From Aplidium turbinatum (Eukaryota > Chordata > Ascidiacea > Aplousobranchia > Polyclinidae): DNA of 64,000 bases. Numbering within the stretch: position 1 is the stretch's first letter; the number at the start of each line of letters is the position of its first letter. The notes under the pieces were generated by a model, which saw only the letters and a list, made by a program, of their open reading frames with translations, was not told the origin of the DNA and ran no database searches. The stretch is from contig OU964934.1 in assembly GCA_918807975.1 (NCBI GenBank), positions 14,012,001 to 14,076,000 on the forward strand, written 5' to 3'. Both the position numbers and the translations under genes were made by a program. Below are positions 34,560 to 47,500 of the stretch, piece after piece.

Positions 34560-34876
34560 GTTGGTTTTGAATCGTTATCATCGGACTGAAAAAACCTTGA
34601 TAGGTTATTTCAGGTAGGCACTTGATTTTAGTTATAACTTGAGTTATGTTATTCCTGGTAGTTTCGCATACTTGTAGACGCAGGGCCGGTTATCGAGATT
34701 AGCAGAGTGACTTTTCCGATTGTTGAAGTGTTGTTGTTAGGAATTTTTCCATTCACTCGGTGCCGCTGAATGGAGAGCGGTCTTGAAATGCGTTGCTGAA
34801 GCAAACACCCCGAGAGCCGAACTAGCGCCGCGTGATCTTGAGCCGGGCGCGTAACTACTGAGCTAACGGGGCGGAC
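34560..34876 (-). mobile_element. tRNA-derived SINE (family S1), with an internal insertion
   Basis: Minus-strand copy: GTTAGCTCAGTAGTTACGCG at the head, GTTCGGCTCTCGGGG as a B box, then the S1 body. About 50 extra bases near 34600-34655 split the tail and include AGGTAGGCACTTGATTTT, which also occurs at about 31817-31834. Confidence 0.8.
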
Positions 34877-35185
34877 AAAAATTGTAATGATTTTACAATG
34901 TGAAAGAGATTGTAGCTTAGAAGGGGTAACAGGCAAATTCGTTCTTAGGCAAATGACATCTGGCAACACTAAGCAACATGCATGCATGAAAAATGAAAAT
35001 ATAAATCAAGATTCAAGATGCTGCAATGCGTTTACAGTTTCCAGATTGGGTACGGTATACGATACGTAATCCTGCACAAAGTTTTGATGTGAATGAAAAT
35101 AGGTGCATGTGAATGTCTAATGTGCTGAAATGTTGACGTAGAAATGACAGTTCAATTGTTGGCCACACTTACCGTGAATAATACT

Positions 35186-35400
35186 AGCATTACTAAGAAA
35201 AAATTGGGAGCTGGTATACAAGTCCCCCCCCCTTGGCAACTCATGACAAAGTGGAATTGACCAAAACATGTGGATTGAAGTGTGTGAACAGTAAAGCAAA
35301 GGTAAAGTAGTTTCACCCTATATGTTTGGTTGAGTCCTGTCTTTGTTATGAGTTACCGTACCAAGGGGGGGACTTGTATACCAGCTCCAAAAGTTGATAT
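35186..35400. repeat. Short inverted-repeat element upstream of POLR3B
   Basis: TTGGGAGCTGGTATACAAGT at 35204 is mirrored by ACTTGTATACCAGCTCCAA ending at 35390; both run into C- or G-tracts. GAATAATACTA occurs on each side (near 35175 and 35402), a possible target duplication. It ends about 200 bp before the POLR3B start. Confidence 0.6.
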
Positions 35401-35595
35401 ATGAATAATACTAAGGAATACTGTTGTGAGTGAGCCTAGCCAAATGTTTTGAAGGTTTAGACTGTAGAGAAAAAATCTATTAATTTCTTTTCTTAACTTT
35501 ACAATGTAACTTCTATTAGTCCTGATGACTAATCGACAGTAGGAGAAAGAATGTGAAGGTTGGTTTTCAAGATAAATCACAAGATAAATTGAGAT

Positions 35596-38500
35596 ATGAA
35601 AGATTCTGGCAACTTCAACAGTTCTGTCGAAGATAAAAAAACAATCAATGATGACCTAAAACCTGTGCCATCAATTAAGGCAAGTGAAATATAATAAATT
35701 TTTAGATAATCTATCATGATAAAGCGCTATAATTGGAATGATAGCCTACTGTATCTAAGTTATGCATAATATAACTCATACCGGCATGCCTTGTTTTTGT
35801 TTTAAACTTTTCAATTTTTTTTTAGGCAGTGGCTATTTGACCGGCTCCGGTCTTTGAATCTGAAACACTATTTGACCGGTCATGGCGTCACTGCATAAGC
35901 ACTTTTTTCTTTTTCTCTTTCAAAGCAAAAGACGAGAAGCGCCGACATAAGTTCTAAATTCAACACGTATTCTTCAACTCAGTTCGTGGCGCGTAGGGTT
36001 CGTCTCCGGCTGCCAATCTAGAGGGGTGAGTTCGATACTATCCGGAAGCATTCTTTTTTTCATTTTTTTTTTATCTAAATTTTGACCCGAAGCGCATTTA
36101 TGTGGTCAATTTTTAATTTGAGTAGCCTACAGTCCAAGTTAGTTAATAGTTCTCAAGTATAGTTCTCAAGTTAGTTATATACAATACTTCTTTTAAAAGA
36201 AATGATAATGGTAAAACCATTTTTTAAAGAAGTATTGTATATAACTAACTTGAGAGAAAAATGTAGGGTTGTTCGGCAACACACGTTCACTTATGACGAT
36301 CGGAAAATTACCAAGAGAAATTCTCAAATTCCAGCAAATTAAAAAAACTCTAACATTATTACTCACATTTGAAAAGACATAAAAAATGGGCTGTAGGCTA
36401 CTCAAATTAAAAATTGACCACAAAAATGAGCTTCGGGTCAAAATTTAGATAAAAAAAAAATGAAAAAAAAGAATGCTTCCAGATAGTATCGAACTCATCC
36501 CCTCTAGATTGGCAGCCGGAGACGTATCGCACCCGCCACGGACTGAGTTGAAGAATACGTGTTGAAGTTAGAACTTATATCGGCGCTTCTCGTCTGTTGC
36601 TTTGAAAGAGAAAAAGAAAAAAGCGCTTATGTAGTGACGTCATGACCGGTCAAATAGTGTTTCAGATTTAAAGACCGGAGCCGGTCAAATAGCCACTGCC
36701 TTTTTTTTATTAGTTTCCTAAATTTGATTTCTCTTAAAGGACAAATGGTTGTTACTGCCCGAGTTTCTCAAAGTCAAGGGATTGGTCAAACAACACATAG
36801 ATTCATTCAACTACTTTATAAATGTGGACATAAAGAACATTGTAAAAGCCAACAAAAAGGTGGTTAGTGATGCTGATCCCAATTGGTACCTTGAATATTT
36901 GGATATACATGTTGGTAAGATATTAAATTAAAATTTTAATGACCGACTATTAAATATTAAACATACGGTAACACAAGTGGTTTGCTTACTTTGTCTTAAA
37001 CACATAGGCAAACCCTTTTATGTGAAAGTTGTTTATAGTACTGTATGCACAAAAAATTGCCAATGTTAATAATGTTGCTAATTATTAATTGTCAGAATTT
37101 GTTGGTATCTCTTGTTATTACTTTAAAATCATCACTTATTGTTTGCATTATGGATTAGTTTATAACTTTTCACCAATGTTGTCAAGGCAGTTTTCTTCTA
37201 TTTGTATTTTGCAGAAGGTGGTAAATTGATTCTATCTTGCTAGCCTATGACCAATTACTTAATCTCTTACCGGTACCGTAATTTTTATTTTTGATGACAC
37301 TCAACGGGATGTGTTGACCTGTACTCTCTTGCTTAACAGGAATACCACAGAAACCTTTATGTAATTTGCTTGTTTGTGGTATAAAGCAGGGCTTCCCAAA
37401 CTGGGGGTCACGACCTCCTAAGGGGTCGCGTAACTAACTTCAGGGGTCGCAGAGAGTATACCAATTTGCACAAGGTACTGCATATTACACTTCTGTGCGA
37501 GATGTTGTGACAGTTAGCCTATTGACTTTATTAAGAGTTGCGCACTCAATAGGCTGCCCGTATTTTTGAAAATTTATGAGGTGAAATGGAATCGGAGTTA
37601 AAAACTCTTTTATTGCATCATGAAGTGAGGTGGCTTTCAAAAGTCAAAGCTTTAAAATGGCTACGGTAGCCAATTAACGTTGAAAACCGAAATCGTGATT
37701 TTTCGGTTTCGGTCATTTTCAGAGGCATTCGGTCATCAAGACAACTCCGGTCGTTAAATAGAGGTTGGGGGTAACCAAGGGCATGCTCCCTGTAGAAAAA
37801 CATGCACCAAAAAATCCTGGACTACTACTACATCTAGCTTTTGAAATTATGTCAGATTCGCTTGAAAAACTGAACGAACATAATTTGTCCCTTCTAGGAG
37901 TAAACATCAATATTTTTCATTAAAATCTAAAAGTGATGCCTTCATCAAAAAATTGAACATCTGGAAACCAAAATGTCAAAATGATTTATCTGAAATGTTC
38001 TCACTTCGCCTACCATTCCAACCTAAACAACATTGAAACCGTCTTGAGACCAGCTTTAACTAACAGTGAGCGACGGGTGGACTTGCTTTGTAGCAGAAGG
38101 CAGCAGTCACACCCATCACACTGAATAAATGTGTTTGCTTTTTTGTTTTGTTTCCAGTAGGCTACCCATAGGCTTCTTTGTGATGGTCAAAAATAAATAA
38201 AAACAAACTGAACTGAGTGCCGGTAAATTGTGTTTGGTTTTCGTTTGATGTAAGCTTTTCAATAAATATCACAAACGTATATTTCGCACTGTTCGTCGCT
38301 TTAATCGTAAGGGGCCGCGAAACATTTTAGGAGATTAAAAGGGGTTGCGAGCAAAAAAGTTTGGGAAGCCCTGGTATAAAGCCTCTTTTTCTAAGTTAAA
38401 CTGTTGATCGTATTTATTCAAGGTATGCCGGATTTCGAAGAAAGCTTCAATGTTACAAGACCGGTTTCTCCTCATGAGTGTCGGCTGAGAGATATGACGT

Positions 38501-41500
38501 ACTCTGCACCAATTACTGTTGATATTGAGTACACCAGAGGACAACAACGAATTATTCGTAAAGCTCTTCCAATTGGCAGGTAGATAAAATGTGATATGAT
38601 TGCTGAAATTGCCCATTTCAGCGAATCCAATTGGCAGGTTGAAAAATGTGATATATTTTGTGATATATATAATTGCTGAAATTGCCCATTTCAGTGAATC
38701 CAATTGGCAGGTTGATAAAATGTGATATATTTTGTGATATAATTGCTGAAATTGCCCATTTCAACGAATCTAATTGGCAGGTTGATAAAATGTGATATAT
38801 TTTGTGATATATATAATTGCTGAAATTGCCCATTTCAGCGAATCCAATTTGGAGAAATCCCATTTCGGAGACACCCTAAGACAAACTAGCAATCATTTCC
38901 AAGTAATTTTGGTGTCCAAGTAACTATATAATTCAATACTAATACGCAATCAGTGCTGTGCTTGATCAAAATTAGTATTGTTTTTGGAAGCTTAGGCTGT
39001 ATAAGGTAGCTTTCAAGTTGCTGTAATTTTGTTAGAGCTCGACCGATATATCGGTCAGCCGATATTTATCGGCGGATATCAGAAGCAGCCGATATATTGT
39101 ATCGGCTATTTTTTGCCGATAAGCATCGGCCAGCAAAAGCACACTCAAAACCAGTCATTGATGCCTTTAGAAGAAACACAAGTTGCTCAAATGTGCTTGT
39201 AAAGAGCACATTTAAACTTTCTCGTTTTGATTACATGCACGCGGCTGCACACAATCCATTTTTATGCTTTCAAATGTCTTGTTTTGTGCACGTGCAAGGG
39301 CGCTCTTGTAGCCGACTATTTAATTGGTGCTGCCTGGTTTTGCTTCTGTTTGGCGGGCTAGTGGCGGTGACACCGGTCTTTGTGCGAATTCTAGCAGAAA
39401 CTCCTGTCGTGAGTGTTGTGTTCGACTGATTTACGATTACAAAAGATGTTCTCTTCTTGGCATGAATGCTGAGAAACTATTTTTTTGAACTACAATTTGA
39501 AACTGTTGAACTTTGATCATTGAATTGAACACAAAACAGCATTGCATTTGGTTGTTTTTTTTTTATTTGGCGTTTTTTTGTGATTAGTGTTAAGAATGAT
39601 TTTTCCATTACAGCAACCAATGAATAAACTTTCTTGGACTGGTTTGTTGCTAAATAACTTGTTGCTTAATAACTCTCTAGTAGCCTTCCAGTGTAGTCCG
39701 GGAACATCGTGAATCTGGGGTGGAAAAAGGATAGACCCTCGGCCCCAGACGCTCACACGACGACGACTTTGTTGGTAACAAATTTTTCGTAGTTGATAGC
39801 CTATATATCGGTATCGGCCTAAACATTTTATAAATATTGGTATCGGCAAAAGTGATATCGGTCGAGCTCTAATTTTTGTTATTAGCAAAGCTGGCAAGAG
39901 GGACTGCAACAAGTATAATATAAGTGCTAGACCAAGTGGCTCAAGACGAGGTTGATTGAACATCGAAACAAATTTTTGCTTCATGTGTGCAAACAACGCA
40001 AACAAGGACCTGAAACATATTTGCAGTTGTATTTAAATGCACTACTTCTCACGAGGTGTAGAGCTAGTCCGAGTTTTTATAGGTTGACAGCCACGCTCAT
40101 ACTTTCCCTTAATGAAAAAATATTACAAATGCCAGTGAAGAGAAAAACATTTGAAATACCGATGAAATGGAGAAATGTTGGATTTTGGAAGCCGGCCTAC
40201 TGGCACGGTAGTTTCAAAGGCCATTTAACATTTGATAACTGTTTATTTTTTTCTTGCCGAGACTTTAGTTGAGACCTTTTTGCTGACACTTTACTTACAG
40301 TTTAACCACTGCTTTTTTGGCTGAGAGTTTATATAGTTAACCTCTATTGTTAATCATGACACGTCATTTCTAACTGTTTTTTTTTCTCTTCAGTTGAGAC
40401 TTTTTCGCTGACACTTTACTTGGTTAACATCTATTATAAGCTAATTTCTTTGAATAAACAGATGCTGCTGTGGATAAAAGGCTTTCTCTGAATCGGATTC
40501 TCCGAGTAGTAGCTGACCGTATAATTACTGACATTTCTTTGTTTTCATTTTTGAGATTGTGTATGTATTGTGCAATGGTTGCCACTTAAAGGGCGGGGAA
40601 ACCCAAATTAACTTTGCGAGTTTTTTGTTTCAGCGTGATGTCATTGTGTACAACATGCGTTTTAGCAATAAAAAAGTCCAAATTTTGTTGCCCTCGTCTC
40701 GCTAAGGCCGCTTTTGTTTGATACCCGTTTGCGAGGTCTCGTTGCGCATCAAGCTGTGATTCTGTTCGCTGTGACGTCACAAGGTACATATAGTTGTGGC
40801 CAAAAGTTTAAGACCAGACTTGATTTATGACGATTTTTGCATTACTTCAAAATACTGCATCAGATATAAGATGATGCATAAAGATGATGCAACTGAAACA
40901 ATATATGATGCAGTATTTTGAAGTAATGCAAAAATTGTCATAAATCAAGTCTGGTCTTAAATTTTTGGCCACAACTATATGTACCTTGTGACGTCACAGC
41001 GAACAGAATTACAGCTTGATGCGCAACGAGACCTCGCAAACGGGTATCAAACAAAAGCGGCCTTAGCGAGACGAGGGCAACAAAATTTGGACTTTTTTAT
41101 TGCTAAAACGCATGTTGTACACAATGACATCACGCTGAAACAAAAAACTCGCAAAAAGTGAATTTGGGTTTCCCCGCCCTTTAATAAACCCATCGGTATT
41201 TTAAATTCAATATAGTTAGGAATAGGATAGATTTTAAGTAAGAGTCAGTGAACACATTAGAAACACTGCTAATAAAATTTGACATCTACTAGTACTGGTC
41301 CATGATGGATTTTATAAGCTGTTCTTGTATTTTGTATACCGTATCCTAATCTTCTCACCCATGGTATGCTTGGCCTGATCTGTGCAAAACATAGATTTAT
41401 GGTATGGTGGTGCAAGTTTGCATTAGTACAAACTTTACTGCTAATTTTCACAGAAACAATTAACCTTTAGTTTTAGAAAGTTACTTTATGGTTAAGTTAT

Positions 41501-44500
41501 TCTATACAATATTTAACGTTTTGGTAGGCCTATGATATAAATGAATACAATGCATCATTGTTTGTAGAATGCCAATTATGCTCCGAAGCTCAAATTGCAT
41601 TCTCTATGGCAAAAGTCCCGCTGAACTTGCTAAGCTTAACGAATGTCCGCATGACCCTGGTGGATATTTTGTTTCAAAAGGCGTAGAAAAAGTAAGATCT
41701 AGCTTTCTATTTCAACTGTTATTGTGCTGGTATGTTTTTGAACAACACAACATCAAAACAAAGACTTTTTACTTGGACTGATTTTTTATTTATTTATCAA
41801 TTCTAATGGTTTGTGATAAAAATTAGCAATCTTTGTATTTACAAGTGCGGTAGTAACCTTGACAAGGGACGTAAGTGAAACTTTGTAAATAAATTCGGGC
41901 TTACTCCTGTTTACTGTGGAGGGTGTATTATTATTAAGCTAATTTTATCATTGTACACGATCACATGCAAACAAATTGCCCCATGTTTTCTATCCTCCAA
42001 GATCAGTTTTTTCCTTTTAATTTTTATTAAATATTATTTTACTTTTATTTAAAGGTGATCTTGATTCAAGAGCAAATGTCAAAAAACAGAATGATTGTTG
42101 AGCGGGATAGGAAAGGATTCTGTGCCTGTTCCGTTCACAGCTCCACGCATGAGAAAAAGACACGTGTCAACGTCCTGCAAAAGAAGGGTCGCTTCTACCT
42201 CCAGCAGAACGCTCTTAGCGAAGATATGGCCATCTGTGTCCTTTTCAAAGTACGTGCAAGTATCGATATTAGTATATTTCTTTTCAAAGTTTTTTTTGTT
42301 GCATTATTTTCAGTTAGTCAGTGGGCTTACTTGCATACAGTGTGCTGACCAGCAGTCGCGGATTGAAGGAGAGCAATAGATTACAACCCCCCTACAAAAA
42401 AACGAAAAAGATATAAGTCCTTTTTTTTATGGAAATCTAACTTTGATGATTATGCTCAAAAATGCAATGTGTGTGTCGTACATGAAAGAATCATAATTGG
42501 GTCAGAAAAAGCAACCAAAGCAAAGTAAACTTGTCTAAATTTTCAAAGGGCCCCCAAATCCCCAACTAATATCTTTGCTTTTTCGAACCTCAACTTTTGC
42601 ATCGTGCTTTGTCTGAAGTTTGGTGCCCCCCTCCCGAAATTGATCTAGATTCGCTTCTGCTGACCAGCAAGGATAAATGTATACAAGCCAATTTTGGACT
42701 GTTCAAAGACGTCCAACTTGTATTATTACAATCTTCTAAAAATTTTGTTTAGGCAATGGGCGTTGAAAGTGACCAAGCCATAATGCAACTGATCGGAACC
42801 GACGAAAAAGTGATGTCGTTATTTGCGCCGTCCATTGAAGAATGCCATAAATTGGAGGTGACTTTTGTCATGTTGAACGTCCTTTATCTTTCGTAATATA
42901 AAGTTTTTACCTTCACGAAAGTTGCATTTCTTAGAAATTGCATTGGCAGTGTACGACATAAAAAGCATGAAAGGGATGTTTTCTACAAAATATTCTATAA
43001 AAAAACGTGGTGGCAAAAAACGTCTTTTGTGATTACGCGCTACTTGACGCAAGTTTCTTGTCACGTGATCAGATCTTCACGCAACTGCAAGCGTCACGTT
43101 ACGTCGGTAGCAAGATACGTCGCAAACCGGGTCCGTGGGGAGCGATAAGACGCTCACGCACAGATGAAGCAAGAGATTGGCTGGCGACCACACTGCTCGC
43201 TCACGTGCCTGTGGTTGAGTGGAATTATCACTCCAAGGTAAATAATATTCTGCAACGATTTCTGCATACTGTAATTTTCATGCTACTTGTCCAAGTGCTT
43301 TAGTTTAGTAACTCATGTTCACCAAAACCGTTGTGTTTGTAAGTCATTTTTCTTTATTACTTTCTTTTGTAATTACTCTTGCACTCTCTCACGTAGACCC
43401 TCTCGTGTGGAAGCTCGTTTGTGGTGGTAGGGGGAGGCCGGTGAACCCCTTATTTTTGGTTGAATCTGACCTGGCTGGAATGATCACCATTTTTCGATGG
43501 CACATGTTGAATTTCTGAAGTGAGGGAGAAATGATGCACCCTAGAGTGTGGGCTGCTGACTTGAAAACCAGTATAGCTCTGGGGGCGCGGGACGTAGTAC
43601 TATTTTTGCAATACATGCCTACTTTAGTTTCTTACGTCATTTTTATCCAATGTTTAACCGATTGATAGCCACAACAGCATATACCATTATACCGACTGCC
43701 ACATGTCGCTACTTGCAGGCTGTGTACTTGGCTCTGATGATACGTCGTGTTATCCGCACACAACTCGGACAGCTCTCTGTTGACGACAGGGATTACTATG
43801 GCAACAAGAGGATGGAGCTGGCAGGCGGAGTAAGAAACAATTGGTTGTACATAGCGTCAGCGCTTACCCAGAGTGCAAGTCGGTCGCTTTTTACATTGAT
43901 TCAACGTCTGCAGACGTTGAATCAATGTAAAAAACGACTGACTTGCTGTCTGGGTGGTCACATCAATATTGGCCCATATCAACTTTTATCATTTAAAAAA
44001 AAACACTGTGTTTAAGATGTAAAAGTACCATTTTGAGTGTCCGCTAAAACTGTGTCGTTTATTGGTCAAATCGTTTTCCATTTAATAGTTTAATTTTTAA
44101 ACAGTTTGATTTTGTCACAATAACTTCAGCAGACTTTACAAAACTTTAACCCTCCTTTCCCCAAAAGCTCTTTTTTGTGATTTAAAGTATTTTCAAACTG
44201 AAGTCCTCAATTGATCTTGCGTAGCACTGCATGGACACTTTTAAAAAATGTTGCATTGATATTTGCAAACGATCGTATGCCACCTTGATTACTTCCACAT
44301 TGCAATAACACATACTCTATGTTATTTTTCTCATAAATCGCTCACCCTTTTCTTCAGTTGGTATCACTATTGTTCGAGGATTTGTTCAAGCGATTTAATT
44401 CCGAATTGAAGAAGATTGCCGACTTGACGATTCCAAAACCCAGAGCAGCCCAGTTTGATGTGGTGCGTCACATGCGACAGGATCTCATCACTACCTCACT

Positions 44501-47500
44501 GGTCAACGCCATATCGACGGTACGTTCGTTTGCATGAACTAAGTCTAAGGCTTGTGAAGGTTTTGAAACTGTGGGATTGTCGGCGCACGATTGATTGCGG
44601 ATAACGAAGTTCGCTCATCAAGTTGGCGTTGTGTGAATTGTGGAAGGTGTCCGTTTCCTGTTGTCCATTACCAAAAGGCATCGTACATTGTAAAATAAAT
44701 GTTGTGGCACTGTGAAACAATTTAAACTTGAAACATTGGACATTTATGTCATTCCTTTCTTTCGTTTTGGTGATATAAACATGGCTCAACGCCTGTGGTA
44801 GACAAAAGAAGTCGTTTTGGATTGAAAAGCTATGGGACCTTCGTTGTCAACAGGGAAACTGGGTGGTGAAGAGGTTCAAGATGGAACGGAAAGGTGTAAC
44901 GCAGGTCCTGACTCGTCTCTCCTACATATCTGCTCTTGGCATGATGACCAGGATTCAGTCGCAGTTTGAAAAGACCCGGAAAGTCAGTGGGCCGCGATCT
45001 TTGCAGCCATCCCAATGGGGGATGCTGTGCCCTTCCGACACCCCTGAAGGAGAGGCTTGTGGTGAGATGCTAAATTTTAGATTACAAGTTTTGCAGATGT
45101 CAGAAGAACTGAGTGTTTCAGGAGATATTTTCTTAGTTTTCCAATTGGGCCCAGTTTTGTGTAATTTGAATAAACGCATCGTTTTAACGTATGCGGTGGG
45201 ATGGCGCAGCGTGTAAGGCGCTACCTTTCCAATCATGCAATTCTGGTTTGACTCCCGGCTTATGCTGGTTGTTGACAAACACCGCTCACCTCTACCCAGG
45301 GTGTAATAAATTGGGTAGGCGTAGTTGCTGAAGGAAAGGCGGCCGAGAGAATGGAACTGGCCACCCTACTCTCGTTAGTGCCGAAGGCTTAGTATAATGA
45401 GAACCATATCTTCTCATCCCCTATGCTTGGATCAAGTATGGGACTCATCTTTTAACGTATATTTAACATTGCCAGGACTGGTCAAAAACCTAGCTCTGAT
45501 GACGCACATCACCGTGGATGTTGATGAAGAGCCAACTATTCGGCTCCTCCTGAACATAGGAGTGGAGGATATATACATGCTCAGTGGTGAGATATAATAA
45601 CGCGTTTCACAAGCCTTTCCTAAGGAAAATATACCGAAAAAAAGTCAAATAACTTAATATAAATCACATATTTTGTTCTGTTTGCTTTTTGTTTCTAATT
45701 AAATGCAAGTTATTTCGTGAGTATTATATTTTTGTTAATTTTATTAAAATCAATGGTCGTTACAGGCGAGGAGATCCATTCTGAGCTTTCCTACATAGTT
45801 TTCCTTAATGGGAACGTGATTGGCGTGACCCGTGATCCTCAGTGTCTGGTATCCACACTCCGGTTGATGCGCAGGCACGGATACTTAAACGACTTCATAT
45901 CAGTGTCGACCAACAGGGCGCACCGGACGGTGTATGTGTCATCGGATGGCGGGAGACTATGCAGGTTTTTATGTTGATTTTTGTTTCATTTAACGACATT
46001 ACGCCAATCTACCGTAAACTTAAGATGCTTTCATGACATTTATTTTTACGAGGGATTACCCAATTTTTGAAATGCGTGTTTGTCAAGTATAATGCTTGCT
46101 TTAATTCATTTAATTTACGTTTCCATTTGGTCTAGTGGCACACTTTGACATGATATTTTTGAAGTGACGTCACATAATTAATTTTTTCTTGTTCTCGCTG
46201 AATAATTACCTTAGAGGATATTTTTTACATAAAGCGTTCAACTTCAGAAACGTTCTGTATGGTTGTTACCACCTTGTCTTCATCCTCAAATATGAATGAC
46301 ATTTTTTTCTCAGTTTAATTTTCCTTTTGAAACTGAATGATGAGGAATGCCAATGTTGGAACTACCTTTTTTTCACTGAAGTCCTGTCTGCTAACCCAAA
46401 CTTTCAACCATAAGCTTGGAGCCAATCCAGGCAGGTTATGTTCTAATTGGTTTTTGAAGTATGGTGAAACAAAATTATTTTTCAGACCTTATATCATTGT
46501 GGAAAAGGGAAAGCCCTTGGTTACGGCTAAGCACATCGAAGACTTGAAATGTGGTTTATATTCTTTCGAGGATTTTCTTCGTGCTGGTTTAGTTGAATTT
46601 CTCGACGTGAACGAAGAAAATGACTGCAACATTGGCTTGAATGAGCAATGCATTAACAAGTAGGTCCTATAAAACATCTTACTTAGCCTAGACCAGTGGT
46701 TTTCAACCAGGGTTCCGCGGAACCCAAAGGTTCCGCCAGTAAGTCTAGGGGTTCCGCAAGTTTACATTCAAATCCGAGAGTCTATTTTATTATTATATGC
46801 ATATTGTTTAAATATAATCATCAAGCACAAGAAGCGAGCACAATTGCTGTCTGTGGAAGATGAACTTCGTGTGTGTTTGTCAAACATACGGCCCAATATT
46901 AAACACTAGTGCAAGAAACACCAGGCTCAAGTTTCTCATTGAATTTTTTATGAGAAAATAAATATAATTTTTTACAGTTTGTATTTTTATTGTAAATAAA
47001 TAAATAAATCGGAACATAAGTATTTTAATTTAATTTTATTAATCAAATGATGTTTTTTGCATAAGGCAATTAAATTGTTGAACAGGGATTCCTCGAGTTT
47101 TGGAATGTTTCATTGGGTTCCGTTCCACCAAAAAGGTTGAAAACCTCTGGCCTAGACACACGTTACCGTTGCTCTTATATTTTAGTGGAGTTACCATTTT
47201 AGGTCCAATTTTTTTTGCAAACATTTCTAAAAATTGCTTTTAGTAGCCCATTAGTTACCTTATCTCTATATTAATGTTCATTATTTGTACAAAAATTGCA
47301 AATTAACGTACCGTGTCGTAAGAAGTTCGTGATATACTAATTCAGACAAAACGTATTGATCTGTTTAAAATGTATGGCATGGCACTAAGCTGTGACTTTT
47401 TTTAAATACAGCTTCGTTGTTCATGTTGTTGCCATGCTGCTTCCAGATTCTTTATCGTTCAAATGCTATCGCTGACTTGCTAAAATGTCAAATCTTTACT

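Noticed and set aside
38580-38850. CRISPR-like array
   Set aside because: The units are contiguous tandem copies without unique spacers, in an animal intron.
39097-39429. 110-codon plus-strand open frame
   Set aside because: It lies wholly inside the hAT-type element at 39033-39871 and shows no transposase or host motif.
40586-41161. Two mirrored ~60-residue proteins
   Set aside because: They are the same sequence in the two arms of a palindromic element and resemble no known protein.
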